The translations under genes and the position numbers were made by a program. The notes under the pieces were generated by a model that saw nothing but the letters and a program-made list of their open reading frames with translations, made no database searches and was not told where the DNA came from. A stretch of 52,948 nt of DNA from Thermoplasmata archaeon (lineage in GTDB: Archaea > Thermoplasmatota > DTKX01 > VGTL01), in NCBI GenBank assembly GCA_038851035.1, contig JAWCLH010000019.1, positions 1-52,948 on the forward strand. The letters run 5' to 3'. Within the stretch, counting starts at the first letter, position 1, and each line of letters starts with the position of its first letter. This document shows positions 1 to 7,378 of this stretch, piece by piece.

Positions 1-1901
1 GCACCCTCCAGCCTGACGAGCCCGGAGGAGAGGAACGAGCCCGTGGCCGGGTGCGTGATGCACACGAGGGGCGCGGTGCGGTCGGAGAGCGCGAGCACGA
101 GGGAGCGGCTTGAGGTCATTTCTATTTCTGTCTCGTTGTACAGATTCCCCAGAGAGCAGTTGACGTCGTGGGGTGTGAAGAGCTCCATCCCGTCTGCAGT
201 GATGCTCGCCTCGCGCAGGACGAGCCCGCGAACCCATCCGTCGGGACCGGTCCTTTCCCGCGCGACTTCACCGCCCCTGGCATCCCGGACCACCACATCG
301 GCGCCGGGCAGGAACCTCCCGTCCGTCCAGAGGGCCTGCACATCCAGATACCAGCTGATGTTGACGCGGCTGGTTCCGTCGAGGAACTCCAGACCCGTCC
401 TGTCGAGCGTCGAGTTGAGGCACTCGAGCAGCGAGGCGCCGTTCAGGGAGGCCGTGAGGCCTCCGGCGGTCTCAAGCGTGGAGTTGCGGATGAGGAGGGA
501 GGATGCGTTGAGGACGAGGGAGGTGTTCAGGCCGCGCAGGCGGGAGCCCTCCACGGGGCCGCCCCGGGAGCTCTTCAGGACGAGGGCCGCCGGGCAGAAG
601 TCCACCGTGGACGAGAGGATCGCGAAGTCGGAGGTCTCGAGGAGCGGCCCGGAGGCGCCCGGGTCGGAGATGTTCCAGCCGCAGTCGCGCAGGAGCGAGC
701 CGCTCATCGTGAACGCGGAACCGGGATGGCAGCGCAGGCGGTGGGGGAAGGAGGTGTTCCAGGCCCGGATGCCGGAGCCGCCCCGGAGCTCCAGGCGGCC
801 GCCGGGGAGGACGTCGATTCCGTCCTCGCCGGGCATCCTGCACTCGAGCGAGAGGCGGCTTCCCTCGAGGGAGAGGCACCCTCCGGCCTCGATGGTTACG
901 TTCCCGTGGAGCCGGAGCTCGGAGTTCACGACCCTGCTCTCCCGCGACACCATCCACCGCGTCGAATTCGGGAGGCAGGGGTCGCGGTAGGGCCTGTTGA
1001 ACCAGTCGATTCCGAACCTCGTGCTGTTCAGGAAGTCGCAGTTGATGATAGTGAGGTTGTGGTTTCCGAAGTCCGGCGAGTGGGCTATGCCGATGCCGTT
1101 GCCCTCGAACACGCAGTCCTCCAGAGTTATATTGGAGGGGCCGAAGTAGATATCGGCTTCCGCATAGACCGCCACGGCGATGCTCCCGACGAACGCGCTC
1201 GAGGAAATCAGGCAGCTCGAGTTGAGCGACCAGACTCCGACGGAGTTGTTGACGAGATTGCACGAGCTCAGGGTCGTGCAGAAGCCGAGCTCGCCGCTCG
1301 CGCGGTCCGAGAAGACCGCGTATCCGTTTTGCTCGAAGCTGCAACACATGAAGGTCGCGGAGCTGCGGATTACATAGGCCCCGAGATAGTTGTTGATGAA
1401 TCTGGAGGACGAGATGGCGGCGGGCGCGGCGACGGTGATTCCGCAGTGCGAGCCCGTGAAGGTGCAGCCGGCGACCACAACGCGGTCAGATTGGAGCTCG
1501 ATGCCGGCCCTCAACGCGCCGCAGGCGATGAAGGTCGAGTTCCTGAGCTCGGCGGCCGCGCCCCGCTCTATCACGAATGTAAAGGGCCTGAGCTCGTCGA
1601 AGGAGGAGACCACGGAGCCCTCGATAACGCGCAGAGAGCCGCCCGGCATGACGCGAATTCCGTGCTCCTCAGCAAATTCGCAATAGAGAATCAGGGTCGA
1701 ATTGGAGATGGTCAGAGAGCCGCCGCTCTCCACGGTCAGGTTCCCGTCGAGCAGGAGGGTCCGGTTCTCGAGCGCCTCGCTCCCCGTCACCACCCAGTCG
1801 CCGATTCCGAAGGGCGGGGGGTCGGCGCGCGCGGGGTGGGCGGACAGCAGGCTGGGGAGGAGAATGAGGGCGGTCAGAAGGAGCGGGGCACCGGTGCGCA
1901 T
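1..1901 (-). CDS. Partial exported right-handed beta-helix-like surface protein (C-terminus beyond the window)
   Basis: The frame is open from ATG 1901 to the window edge, about 633 codons, so the C-terminus is missing. Residues 1-26 form a signal peptide (MRTGAPLLLTALILLPSLLS, then a cleavage-like AHPARA-DPPP). The mature part has many short strands with the pattern 'gGsLtIsNSTLil', 'NCDFLNST', 'LRLHGNVTIEAGG', typical of right-handed parallel beta-helix proteins (NosD/pectate-lyase-like), and is rich in N-x-S/T glycosylation sites. Near the edge the style changes to an Ig-like segment (SDRTAPLVCITHPATG). It is probably displayed on the cell surface; a carbohydrate-active role is possible but not shown. 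A TATA-like AAATATTT lies upstream at about 2010-2017. The promoter and signal peptide are duplicated at 6921-7165. The start is well supported by the signal peptide. Confidence 0.8.
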   Translation of the reverse strand, partial: MRTGAPLLLTALILLPSLLSAHPARADPPPFGIGDWVVTGSEALENRTLLLDGNLTVESGGSLTISNSTLILYCEFAEEHGIRVMPGGSLRVIEGSVVSSFDELRPFTFVIERGAAAELRNSTFIACGALRAGIELQSDRVVVAGCTFTGSHCGITVAAPAAISSSRFINNYLGAYVIRSSATFMCCSFEQNGYAVFSDRASGELGFCTTLSSCNLVNNSVGVWSLNSSCLISSSAFVGSIAVAVYAEADIYFGPSNITLEDCVFEGNGIGIAHSPDFGNHNLTIINCDFLNSTRFGIDWFNRPYRDPCLPNSTRWMVSRESRVVNSELRLHGNVTIEAGGCLSLEGSRLSLECRMPGEDGIDVLPGGRLELRGGSGIRAWNTSFPHRLRCHPGSAFTMSGSLLRDCGWNISDPGASGPLLETSDFAILSSTVDFCPAALVLKSSRGGPVEGSRLRGLNTSLVLNASSLLIRNSTLETAGGLTASLNGASLLECLNSTLDRTGLEFLDGTSRVNISWYLDVQALWTDGRFLPGADVVVRDARGGEVARERTGPDGWVRGLVLREASITADGMELFTPHDVNCSLGNLYNETEIEMTSSRSLVLALSDRTAPLVCITHPATGSFLSSGLVRLEG

Positions 1902-2030
1902 CCGGGTCCGATTGGCCCCGGGCGCGGGTCCGCTGAATAATATATTTACTGCGGGGGAACGTGGGGAGCGGGGGACCGCGGGGGGCATTGTATTTTAATG
2001 GGCGATGGAAATATTTAGTTTTTTTCCGAA
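1786..2030. repeat. Direct repeat copy A: promoter plus signal-peptide block
   Basis: This 245-base stretch covers the start of the leftward beta-helix gene (first ~39 codons) and its upstream region. It matches 6921-7165, which is also 245 bases and in the same orientation. The first 65 bases or so are nearly identical; the rest is clearly related with scattered changes, including the shared blocks GGGGGGCATTGT and AAATATTTAGTTTTT. The intact gene belongs to this copy. Confidence 0.85.
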
Positions 2031-2106
2031 AAAAAAAAAATAGAATAATATAGATTACATTTATGGAGAGAGAAGCGAACTCTTCAGACTTCAATAGGAG
2101 GGATGA

Positions 2107-2400
2107 ATGACTGAAGGTGGCAAAGGCCGGATTCCCAAGACGCCGGACCTGAATATCGTGGAGCGGTTCCTGAACGCTCTCTGGGGCTCCAGTAGGGAGT
2201 GGGGTAGGACGCAGCTGGCGATGGCGGTGAGGATGAATTACAGAAGGTGCAGCATCTATATCGAGCTGCTTCAAAAAGCCGGATTATTAATAATTAAAAA
2301 GAATGAGAAAGGGCAAGACGTTATCAAAATCACAGAGCTCGGAGTAAGGGTCTATCACGCTCTTTCGGAGTGCAGTAATCTTTTCCGGAAGGGTTCTTGA
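2107..2400 (+). CDS. Small winged-helix transcription regulator
   Basis: A 97-residue protein with a predicted wHTH fold: helices over about residues 13-60, a recognition-helix region RRCSIYIELLQKAGLL and a wing with an IKKNEKGQDVIKIT hairpin. This layout is typical of small archaeal wHTH proteins of the HTH_45 type, which act as dimeric DNA-binding regulators; the family call is from memory of the pattern. The start is fixed by a strong Shine-Dalgarno AGGAGGG at 2096-2102; the ATG at 2103 is out of frame and stops at once. It is the first gene of the AT-richer island, just upstream of the palindromic array at 2474-2574, so the array may be its binding site (inference). Confidence 0.7.
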   Translation: MTEGGKGRIPKTPDLNIVERFLNALWGSSREWGRTQLAMAVRMNYRRCSIYIELLQKAGLLIIKKNEKGQDVIKITELGVRVYHALSECSNLFRKGS

Positions 2401-2473
2401 ATGGGTGGTAAATTACCTCGGGTCATTTCTTAATGCATCTGCGCCAGACGCTTCGTGTGTTGCTGATATATAC

Positions 2474-2574
2474 GATATATGTCGAAGATATGTATCGCTA
2501 GTAATTATCCCGGATACATATCCCCGGTACTTACCGAAGATAAGTATCATCGGTACTTATTCCGAATAAGTATC
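2474..2574. repeat. Four tandem imperfect palindromes, 26-base period
   Basis: Four related 22-23-base units begin at 2474, about 2501, 2526 and 2552, so the start-to-start spacing is about 26 bases. Unit 4 is a nearly perfect hairpin: arms GGTACTTATT and AATAAGTATC around CCG. Unit 3 has arms GGTACTTA and TAAGTATC around CCGAAGA. Unit 1 has arms GATATATG and ATGTATC-type sequence around TCGAAG. Unit 2 is the most degenerate. The array fills the 236-base gap between the winged-helix gene and the secreted-protein gene. It looks like a multi-site operator or a set of RNA hairpins in a leader. No spacer diversity is seen, so it is not a CRISPR. Confidence 0.8.
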
Positions 2575-2645
2575 GAAGGTGAGCGAGCTATATATTCGAG
2601 TTCGTACATTATGATTTAATTGAACGGTCTGCAGGGGTGAGAGGA

Positions 2646-3773
2646 ATGAGATGGGGGAAAATAGCGGGGGTGAGTGGAATTGTATTCATAGTGTCGCTGG
2701 CAGGAATACTATCAATAGGTGTGGGCCCCGGGGCTGATAATGGGTCTTGGCCAGCGAATCCTGGGTTTCCCGTGGATCCTTTTTGGAAAGGGAATTGGGC
2801 CTGTGTATATACACAGAATGATGTAACAACAGGTACTCATATTAATGGAATTACCATTTGGGACCTTGAATACAGGGATAATGCCAGAGGAGATATAAAT
2901 TATAATTACTATATTAAAGAATTAACCATTCCATGGATAAGTATCAAAATGCTGAATTGGAATAATGGACAGATAAAGCTTTATCCTCATGATGACAAAC
3001 CTCAGCAGGGGGGAACACCTGTCAATAAAATAATGTTTAATGGATGTCCATGTAATGGCCAAGGCAATTACAATGGTTTCAACGAGGGCAATCCAACGAC
3101 TTTTGAAGCTTGGTTCGACCTTGACTTCGATGGAGATGGATTTATTGAGTTTTGTTATCGATACCGAATGGAATTTCATGGTCAAAATGGACCACCACCG
3201 GGAAGAGCCGGCTTTATTCGGGTAATGATATCAGAGACGCTACATCCATATTATGATTTTAATGGGGATGGGGATGAGGATCCTGGTGAAGAATATTGGC
3301 ATCAAATGCCTGATGGCACGGTCGATAAAATAGATTATATTGAATATTCTTATTTAATTGATGCCGATGTTTATGATACATCAAGTAACAATATTTCATT
3401 ATGGAATGGGGTCGCATGGGCTCAACAGAATATCGAGGCAGGACCCATTGCACCGGTTCAGGGTGGTCCTAATGGCCGCATTGCGCGAATTGAAAATCCA
3501 ACGGCGATAATTCCACCTCCGCCAGCGAATCCCGTTCCAAGATATGTAAGCCTGAGAGAGACTCCAGATGGCCATACAATGTCATGGGTCTGGTGCTTGG
3601 CTGCCCATCAGAATGAATATTCACAGTATCCAACAAATTATGTGAACAATGAAAACCTTATTGATGAAGATGTTCAGCTATGGTATACAGAACGCTTTAC
3701 CGTTGGAGCCGGGCAATTTCCGCCATGGTTTCCTCAATGGGCAGAGATTCATTTATACGACTTTGAAGCATAA
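2646..3773 (+). CDS. Secreted acidic protein with Asp-rich calcium-loop-like motifs, function unknown
   Basis: The protein has 375 residues from ATG 2646. Residues 1-25 are a signal peptide or anchor (WGKIAGVSG followed by IVFIVSLAGILSIGVG). The mature part is aromatic-, Asn- and Gly-rich with two DxDxDG-like loops, DLDFDGDGFIEF and DFNGDGDEDPGEEYW, that resemble EF-hand or dockerin calcium loops, and one CPC motif. I recognise no enzymatic family. ATG 2646 is preferred over GTG 2637 because a Shine-Dalgarno GGGGTGA (2634-2640) precedes it by five bases. The codons are far more AT-rich than in most genes of the window, which suggests recent acquisition. Export to the surface is inferred from the signal peptide. 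Confidence 0.7.
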   Translation: MRWGKIAGVSGIVFIVSLAGILSIGVGPGADNGSWPANPGFPVDPFWKGNWACVYTQNDVTTGTHINGITIWDLEYRDNARGDINYNYYIKELTIPWISIKMLNWNNGQIKLYPHDDKPQQGGTPVNKIMFNGCPCNGQGNYNGFNEGNPTTFEAWFDLDFDGDGFIEFCYRYRMEFHGQNGPPPGRAGFIRVMISETLHPYYDFNGDGDEDPGEEYWHQMPDGTVDKIDYIEYSYLIDADVYDTSSNNISLWNGVAWAQQNIEAGPIAPVQGGPNGRIARIENPTAIIPPPPANPVPRYVSLRETPDGHTMSWVWCLAAHQNEYSQYPTNYVNNENLIDEDVQLWYTERFTVGAGQFPPWFPQWAEIHLYDFEA

Positions 3774-3884
3774 CGATATAATAATTTTCCAATTAATTAT
3801 TAATATTAAAATTTTTACTTTATTCGGTAAATTTATATACTTTTAATAGAATTAACATATATCATAAAGGGAGGGAGTAACGGA

Positions 3885-4013
3885 ATGTCGCCTGTAGGAA
3901 AGTCAAACAATATAAATGTTCATAAATTGCAGAGGGCTATTGAAAAAGGAAATGAATTGACGAACTTTGGAGATGAATACAGTGCTATGCTTTTGGATTT
4001 ATTGAAGGGTTGA
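3885..4013 (+). CDS. Small ORF, 42 residues, unknown
   Basis: An ATG preceded by a strong Shine-Dalgarno GGGAGGGAG (3869-3877) opens a 42-residue frame (begins MSPVGKSNNINVHKLQ, ends MLLDLLKG) that stops five bases before the next gene's GTG. The predicted peptide is helical and soluble with no membrane segment. A TATA-like AATTTATATAC at about 3830-3840 could drive it together with the large downstream gene. I do not recognise a family. The ribosome-binding site and tight coupling favour a real gene, perhaps a regulator of the downstream surface protein, but it could also be a leader peptide. Confidence 0.5.
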   Translation: MSPVGKSNNINVHKLQRAIEKGNELTNFGDEYSAMLLDLLKG

Positions 4014-4017
4014 TTCT

Positions 4018-6861
4018 GTGAAACCAAGAGATCACTCCCAATTATTGCGTTTATTGACCATTCTTTTCATTTTCCTGCTCTCTTTAGAATCTTTGGAGGC
4101 CCTTGCACCCACATCAACTTCCCGGTCGGCCGGTCTCCGCCGTACCATCGAGGCTGAACCAAATGACCAACTCAATCAGGCAATGCCCATTTCGAGCGAA
4201 GAGATAATTGAGGGGAGTCTGCTGATAAATCCATCCTCAGACCAGACGGATTGGTATAAAATCAATGTTCCATATGAAAAAATCCTGAACGCCAGTCTCT
4301 ACCTGATCGACTATAATGAGAGCGACACCGGTGAATTTAATTTTCATCTCGGATTATATTACGGTAATTTTATTCCCTTAGATTTCGGGAATACCAGCCA
4401 AAGATGGGAATCGGCCATTTCCGTGCAGTGGTGGAACTCGAGCGCTCCACAAACGGTCTACATAAGAGTATATGTCAACACCACCTCTCAGGGTGAAATA
4501 CGTACCCAGCCCGGCAGATATTTGCTCAGTGTAACAATAAAAGACCCGGTGGTCTATACAGCAGGTGAAGTCCTCGGCAGTTTAGATACAAATGCACCTA
4601 GCATAAAAATCGTCTATAGAATGGTGAATCCTCCGGCAGAGAACCAGCAGATGAGAGCCAGGCTCAAATGCCCCGCCACAGGAATTTTCTATCTATACAT
4701 TTTTAATCAATGGATGGGGATAAATTGGTGGCTGAGGAACGCGTCATACGTTAACACAGCTGGATGTATTCAGGAGGTTCGTTTTAATGGCTGTGGTGGA
4801 GCGATCTACATATTCATAACAGCTGCGCAGGGCAATGGCACATATATTCTGAAGGTCGAATTCGATGGAGAGCCAATGGACAACAACAATGCCCCGTCCG
4901 GTGCCGTTCTGATACAGGACCCGTCCCCGCAACTCGAATTTGTGGATCAAGGCGTGGACGGTGTGGACTGGTGGAAGGTGGAGATGAGAACTCCAAAAAC
5001 CATCAGTAGTATATATCTCAGCTTCGTTCTCAATGCTTATGAATATGGAACGAGCCTGGGCCTCTCGGTTTATGATGAGGAATTGAATTTCATCACAGGT
5101 CTGACCCCGAACGTCGGGAATCAGAACCTGCTCTTGAGTGATGTGAATATCCCGCATGCCGGAACGGTTTTTATTCTCATCAGAGCGCTATATTGCTATG
5201 CGTGGGGGGAAACTAACTTCGTTCCCGGACGTGGCTGGTACAAACTTACAGTATCTCTCCCTAACGACCCGCCCCGGCTCAACGGGACCCTCCCCGAGAT
5301 TCAGATGCTCGAGGACACGAGCAACAGCGACCTCATACTGTCAAACTACTTCATGGACCCGGACGGGGACAACCTGACCTACACTCTGTTCGGCTCGGGC
5401 TACAAGACGAAGCCCGTGGTGGACCGCGTGACCGGGAAAGTAACCTTCACACCGGAGAAGAATTGGTACGGCAGGGAGACGGTGAAGTTCCAGGTGAAGG
5501 ACAGCGGCCCGGGGAACCTCATATGCTACGGCACAACCAACGTGACGGTCCTCCCTGTGAATGACCAGCCCTATCTCTCGACCCCCCAGCCCGACATCGT
5601 AATTCAGGAGCACGCCGTTGGCTACACCTCCAACCTCGCCACCATCTTCCTCGATGATGATGACCCGCCCGCCAACTTCACCTACACCTGCACCGTCCTG
5701 AGTTCCGAGACCCACCCAGCCAATATGAGCCTGCCAATGGTCTATGAGAAGGCGAGCAACTGGTACAAGTTCGGCCCGGCGGAGTTCTTCTATGGTAGCT
5801 TCCTGCTCGAGCTCACATGCACAGACGGCCACGAAGGTACAGTTCCTGCGTCGACCAGATTTTATGTTAATATCACGCATGTCAACCATCCGCCCGTGGT
5901 CAAGCCGACGATTCCCGACCCCTACACGGTCATTCTCCACGAGGGCGGTCGCGACGACCAGACAAACGTGGCCGACCTTTTCACCGACCCAGACATCATG
6001 GAGGACTACTCCGACGACGCCCTCACCTACTGCATCACGGGCCAGAAGAAGGTCACGGTCAGTATAGCGCGGGATGGGCGCATCATATTCGACGCCGGGA
6101 GCGAGGAGTATGTTCCCGGGAGCCCCTATGAGGAGAGACTAATAATGACCGCCAAGGACAGGGCAGGGCTCCGGGCGACGCTGAACATGACGGTCAGGGT
6201 GGAGCCCGAGGACGACCCCCCATACTTCACCAAGGTGACTCCTGAGGACACGAATGTTGAAATGAGCGAGAACCAGAAGAAGACCTTCAGCGTGGCCGCG
6301 AGCGATATTGATACTCCGGAGCTGAGCTACTCGTGGTATCTTGATGGTGCGAAGGACAAGACCGCCAGGGGGTTCACCTACATCTTCGCCACGGACTACA
6401 ACATGGGCGGCAGGACCTACTCGCTCAGGGTGGACGTGACCGACGGCCACACGACCATAAGCTTCGAATGGAACATCACTGTTACAGAAGTCAACAGGCC
6501 GCCCACGGCCTACATAAAGACGCCGACCAACATGTCCAGTTTCAAGAAGGGGGCCTACATCAGCTTCAGCGCCGAGGGCTCCGACGAAGATGGAGACAAC
6601 CTGACCTTTGTCTGGAGGGACCAGACGGGCGCGGAGCTCGGCAGGGGCCCCACCTTCTCGACCAACAGGCTGCCGAAGGGGACCCAGACCGTGACCCTCG
6701 AGGTCAGCGACGGGAAGAGCAGCGTGATTCAGACCGTTACCATCGTGGTCAAGGACTCGGGTACAACGGGTGGCGGGGGAGCTCCGGGTTTCGAGGGTTC
6801 GACCCTTCTGGCCGGGGCTGGCATTTCTATAATATTGTTATACAGAAAGAACCTGCCATGA
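4018..6861 (+). CDS. Large exported protein with PPC-like, cadherin/Tandem-95-like and PKD-like domains and a PGF-CTERM-like end
   Basis: The protein has 947 residues. Residues 1-28 are a signal peptide. About residues 45-180 form a pre-peptidase C-terminal-like sandwich (EAEPNDQLNQA, DQTDWYKI); a second such unit is near 285-410 (GVDGVDWWKVEM). From about 415 to 890 there are several Tandem-95/cadherin-type and PKD-like beta-sandwiches (VNDQPY, EDTSNSDLILSNYFMDPDGD, NRPPTAYI). The C-terminus is Gly-rich, then APGFEGSTLLAGAG, a hydrophobic stretch and YRKNLP, which fits the PGF-CTERM signal processed by archaeosortases. Base composition shifts within the gene: the first ~1.25 kb is AT-rich, the rest GC-rich, suggesting a chimera. 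The start is a GTG directly after the 42-residue ORF. Confidence 0.75.
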   Translation: MKPRDHSQLLRLLTILFIFLLSLESLEALAPTSTSRSAGLRRTIEAEPNDQLNQAMPISSEEIIEGSLLINPSSDQTDWYKINVPYEKILNASLYLIDYNESDTGEFNFHLGLYYGNFIPLDFGNTSQRWESAISVQWWNSSAPQTVYIRVYVNTTSQGEIRTQPGRYLLSVTIKDPVVYTAGEVLGSLDTNAPSIKIVYRMVNPPAENQQMRARLKCPATGIFYLYIFNQWMGINWWLRNASYVNTAGCIQEVRFNGCGGAIYIFITAAQGNGTYILKVEFDGEPMDNNNAPSGAVLIQDPSPQLEFVDQGVDGVDWWKVEMRTPKTISSIYLSFVLNAYEYGTSLGLSVYDEELNFITGLTPNVGNQNLLLSDVNIPHAGTVFILIRALYCYAWGETNFVPGRGWYKLTVSLPNDPPRLNGTLPEIQMLEDTSNSDLILSNYFMDPDGDNLTYTLFGSGYKTKPVVDRVTGKVTFTPEKNWYGRETVKFQVKDSGPGNLICYGTTNVTVLPVNDQPYLSTPQPDIVIQEHAVGYTSNLATIFLDDDDPPANFTYTCTVLSSETHPANMSLPMVYEKASNWYKFGPAEFFYGSFLLELTCTDGHEGTVPASTRFYVNITHVNHPPVVKPTIPDPYTVILHEGGRDDQTNVADLFTDPDIMEDYSDDALTYCITGQKKVTVSIARDGRIIFDAGSEEYVPGSPYEERLIMTAKDRAGLRATLNMTVRVEPEDDPPYFTKVTPEDTNVEMSENQKKTFSVAASDIDTPELSYSWYLDGAKDKTARGFTYIFATDYNMGGRTYSLRVDVTDGHTTISFEWNITVTEVNRPPTAYIKTPTNMSSFKKGAYISFSAEGSDEDGDNLTFVWRDQTGAELGRGPTFSTNRLPKGTQTVTLEVSDGKSSVIQTVTIVVKDSGTTGGGGAPGFEGSTLLAGAGISIILLYRKNLP

Positions 6862-6871
6862 AAAGGCAGGT
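6851..6871 (+). terminator. Stem-loop across the stop codon of the 947-residue protein gene
   Basis: Perfect 7-base arms ACCTGCC and GGCAGGT enclose the loop ATGAAAA, which contains the TGA stop (6859-6861). No T-run follows, so a role as terminator is uncertain; it could be an mRNA 3'-end structure. Confidence 0.35.
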
Positions 6872-6889
6872 CGTTGGGAGAGTCACGTC

Positions 6890-7078
6890 CTAGGCTGCTT
6901 CCTCCCTCGTCCGTCTCCCAGTCACCACCCAGTCGCCGATTCCGAAGGGCGGGGGGTCGGCGCGCGCGGGGTTGGCGGACAGCGGGCCGGGGAGGAGAAG
7001 GAGCGCGGTCAGAACGAGTGAGGCTACGGTTCGCGTCCGGGTCCGATCGGGGCCGAACCCGGGCCGGTTGATTAACAT
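6890..7078 (-). pseudogene. Decapitated copy of the beta-helix protein 5' end (signal peptide only)
   Basis: The frame encodes a second copy of the signal peptide of the gene at 1-1901: LVLTALLLLPGPLSANPARA followed by DPPPFGIGDWVVTG, which is the same mature start. After that it departs into RRTREEAA and a stop. The original ATG is lost by a small deletion (the CAT triplet at 1899-1901 has no counterpart here), so the frame now depends on an ATG at 7078 further upstream. It is probably a remnant, although a short exported peptide cannot be excluded. Confidence 0.65.
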
Positions 7079-7165
7079 ATTTACGGTGAGGAAGCAGGGG
7101 GAGCGGGGGGCCGCGGGGGGCATTGTGTTTTAATGGGCGGGAGAAATATTTAGTTTTTATCCGGA
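6921..7165. repeat. Direct repeat copy B: promoter plus signal-peptide block
   Basis: This is the partner of 1786-2030, in the same orientation and of the same length. It carries the remnant signal peptide and the upstream promoter-like sequence. The similarity ends about 60 bases after the stop codon of the 947-residue protein gene. The two copies bracket the AT-richer island of about 4.9 kb. Confidence 0.85.
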
Positions 7166-7346
7166 ATAGAACAGGCTCATGTGGATGACTTCTGCGCTGG
7201 GAGGAGCGAATTCCGCCGCCCCTGACGTCTGCCCGACGTATATCGTTTTCTGCTACTGACCAATCGCGCTGTCCCGGGCGCCCGCACCGCCGGAGAGCCT
7301 CCCTCAGCCGGTGCCGGCAACATGTTACACCACCCTACCAATCCGA

Positions 7347-7353
7347 ATATATA
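7347..7353 (+). promoter_or_regulatory. TATA box of the subtilase gene
   Basis: ATATATA lies about 29 bases before ATG 7379, the distance expected for a near-leaderless archaeal transcript. The rest of 7166-7378 holds no gene that I can support. Confidence 0.5.
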
Positions 7354-7378
7354 CCAGATAATCTGATAACAAAACATC

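Noticed and set aside
168-1940. A 590-codon open frame on the plus strand
   Set aside because: It is the antisense shadow of the exported beta-helix gene; it has low-complexity Arg/Gly/Ala/Val composition, no signal peptide and no domain pattern.
2474-2574. Possible CRISPR mini-array
   Set aside because: The units themselves are imperfect and palindromic over their full length, with only about 3 bases between them, so there are no spacers, and no cas gene is adjacent.
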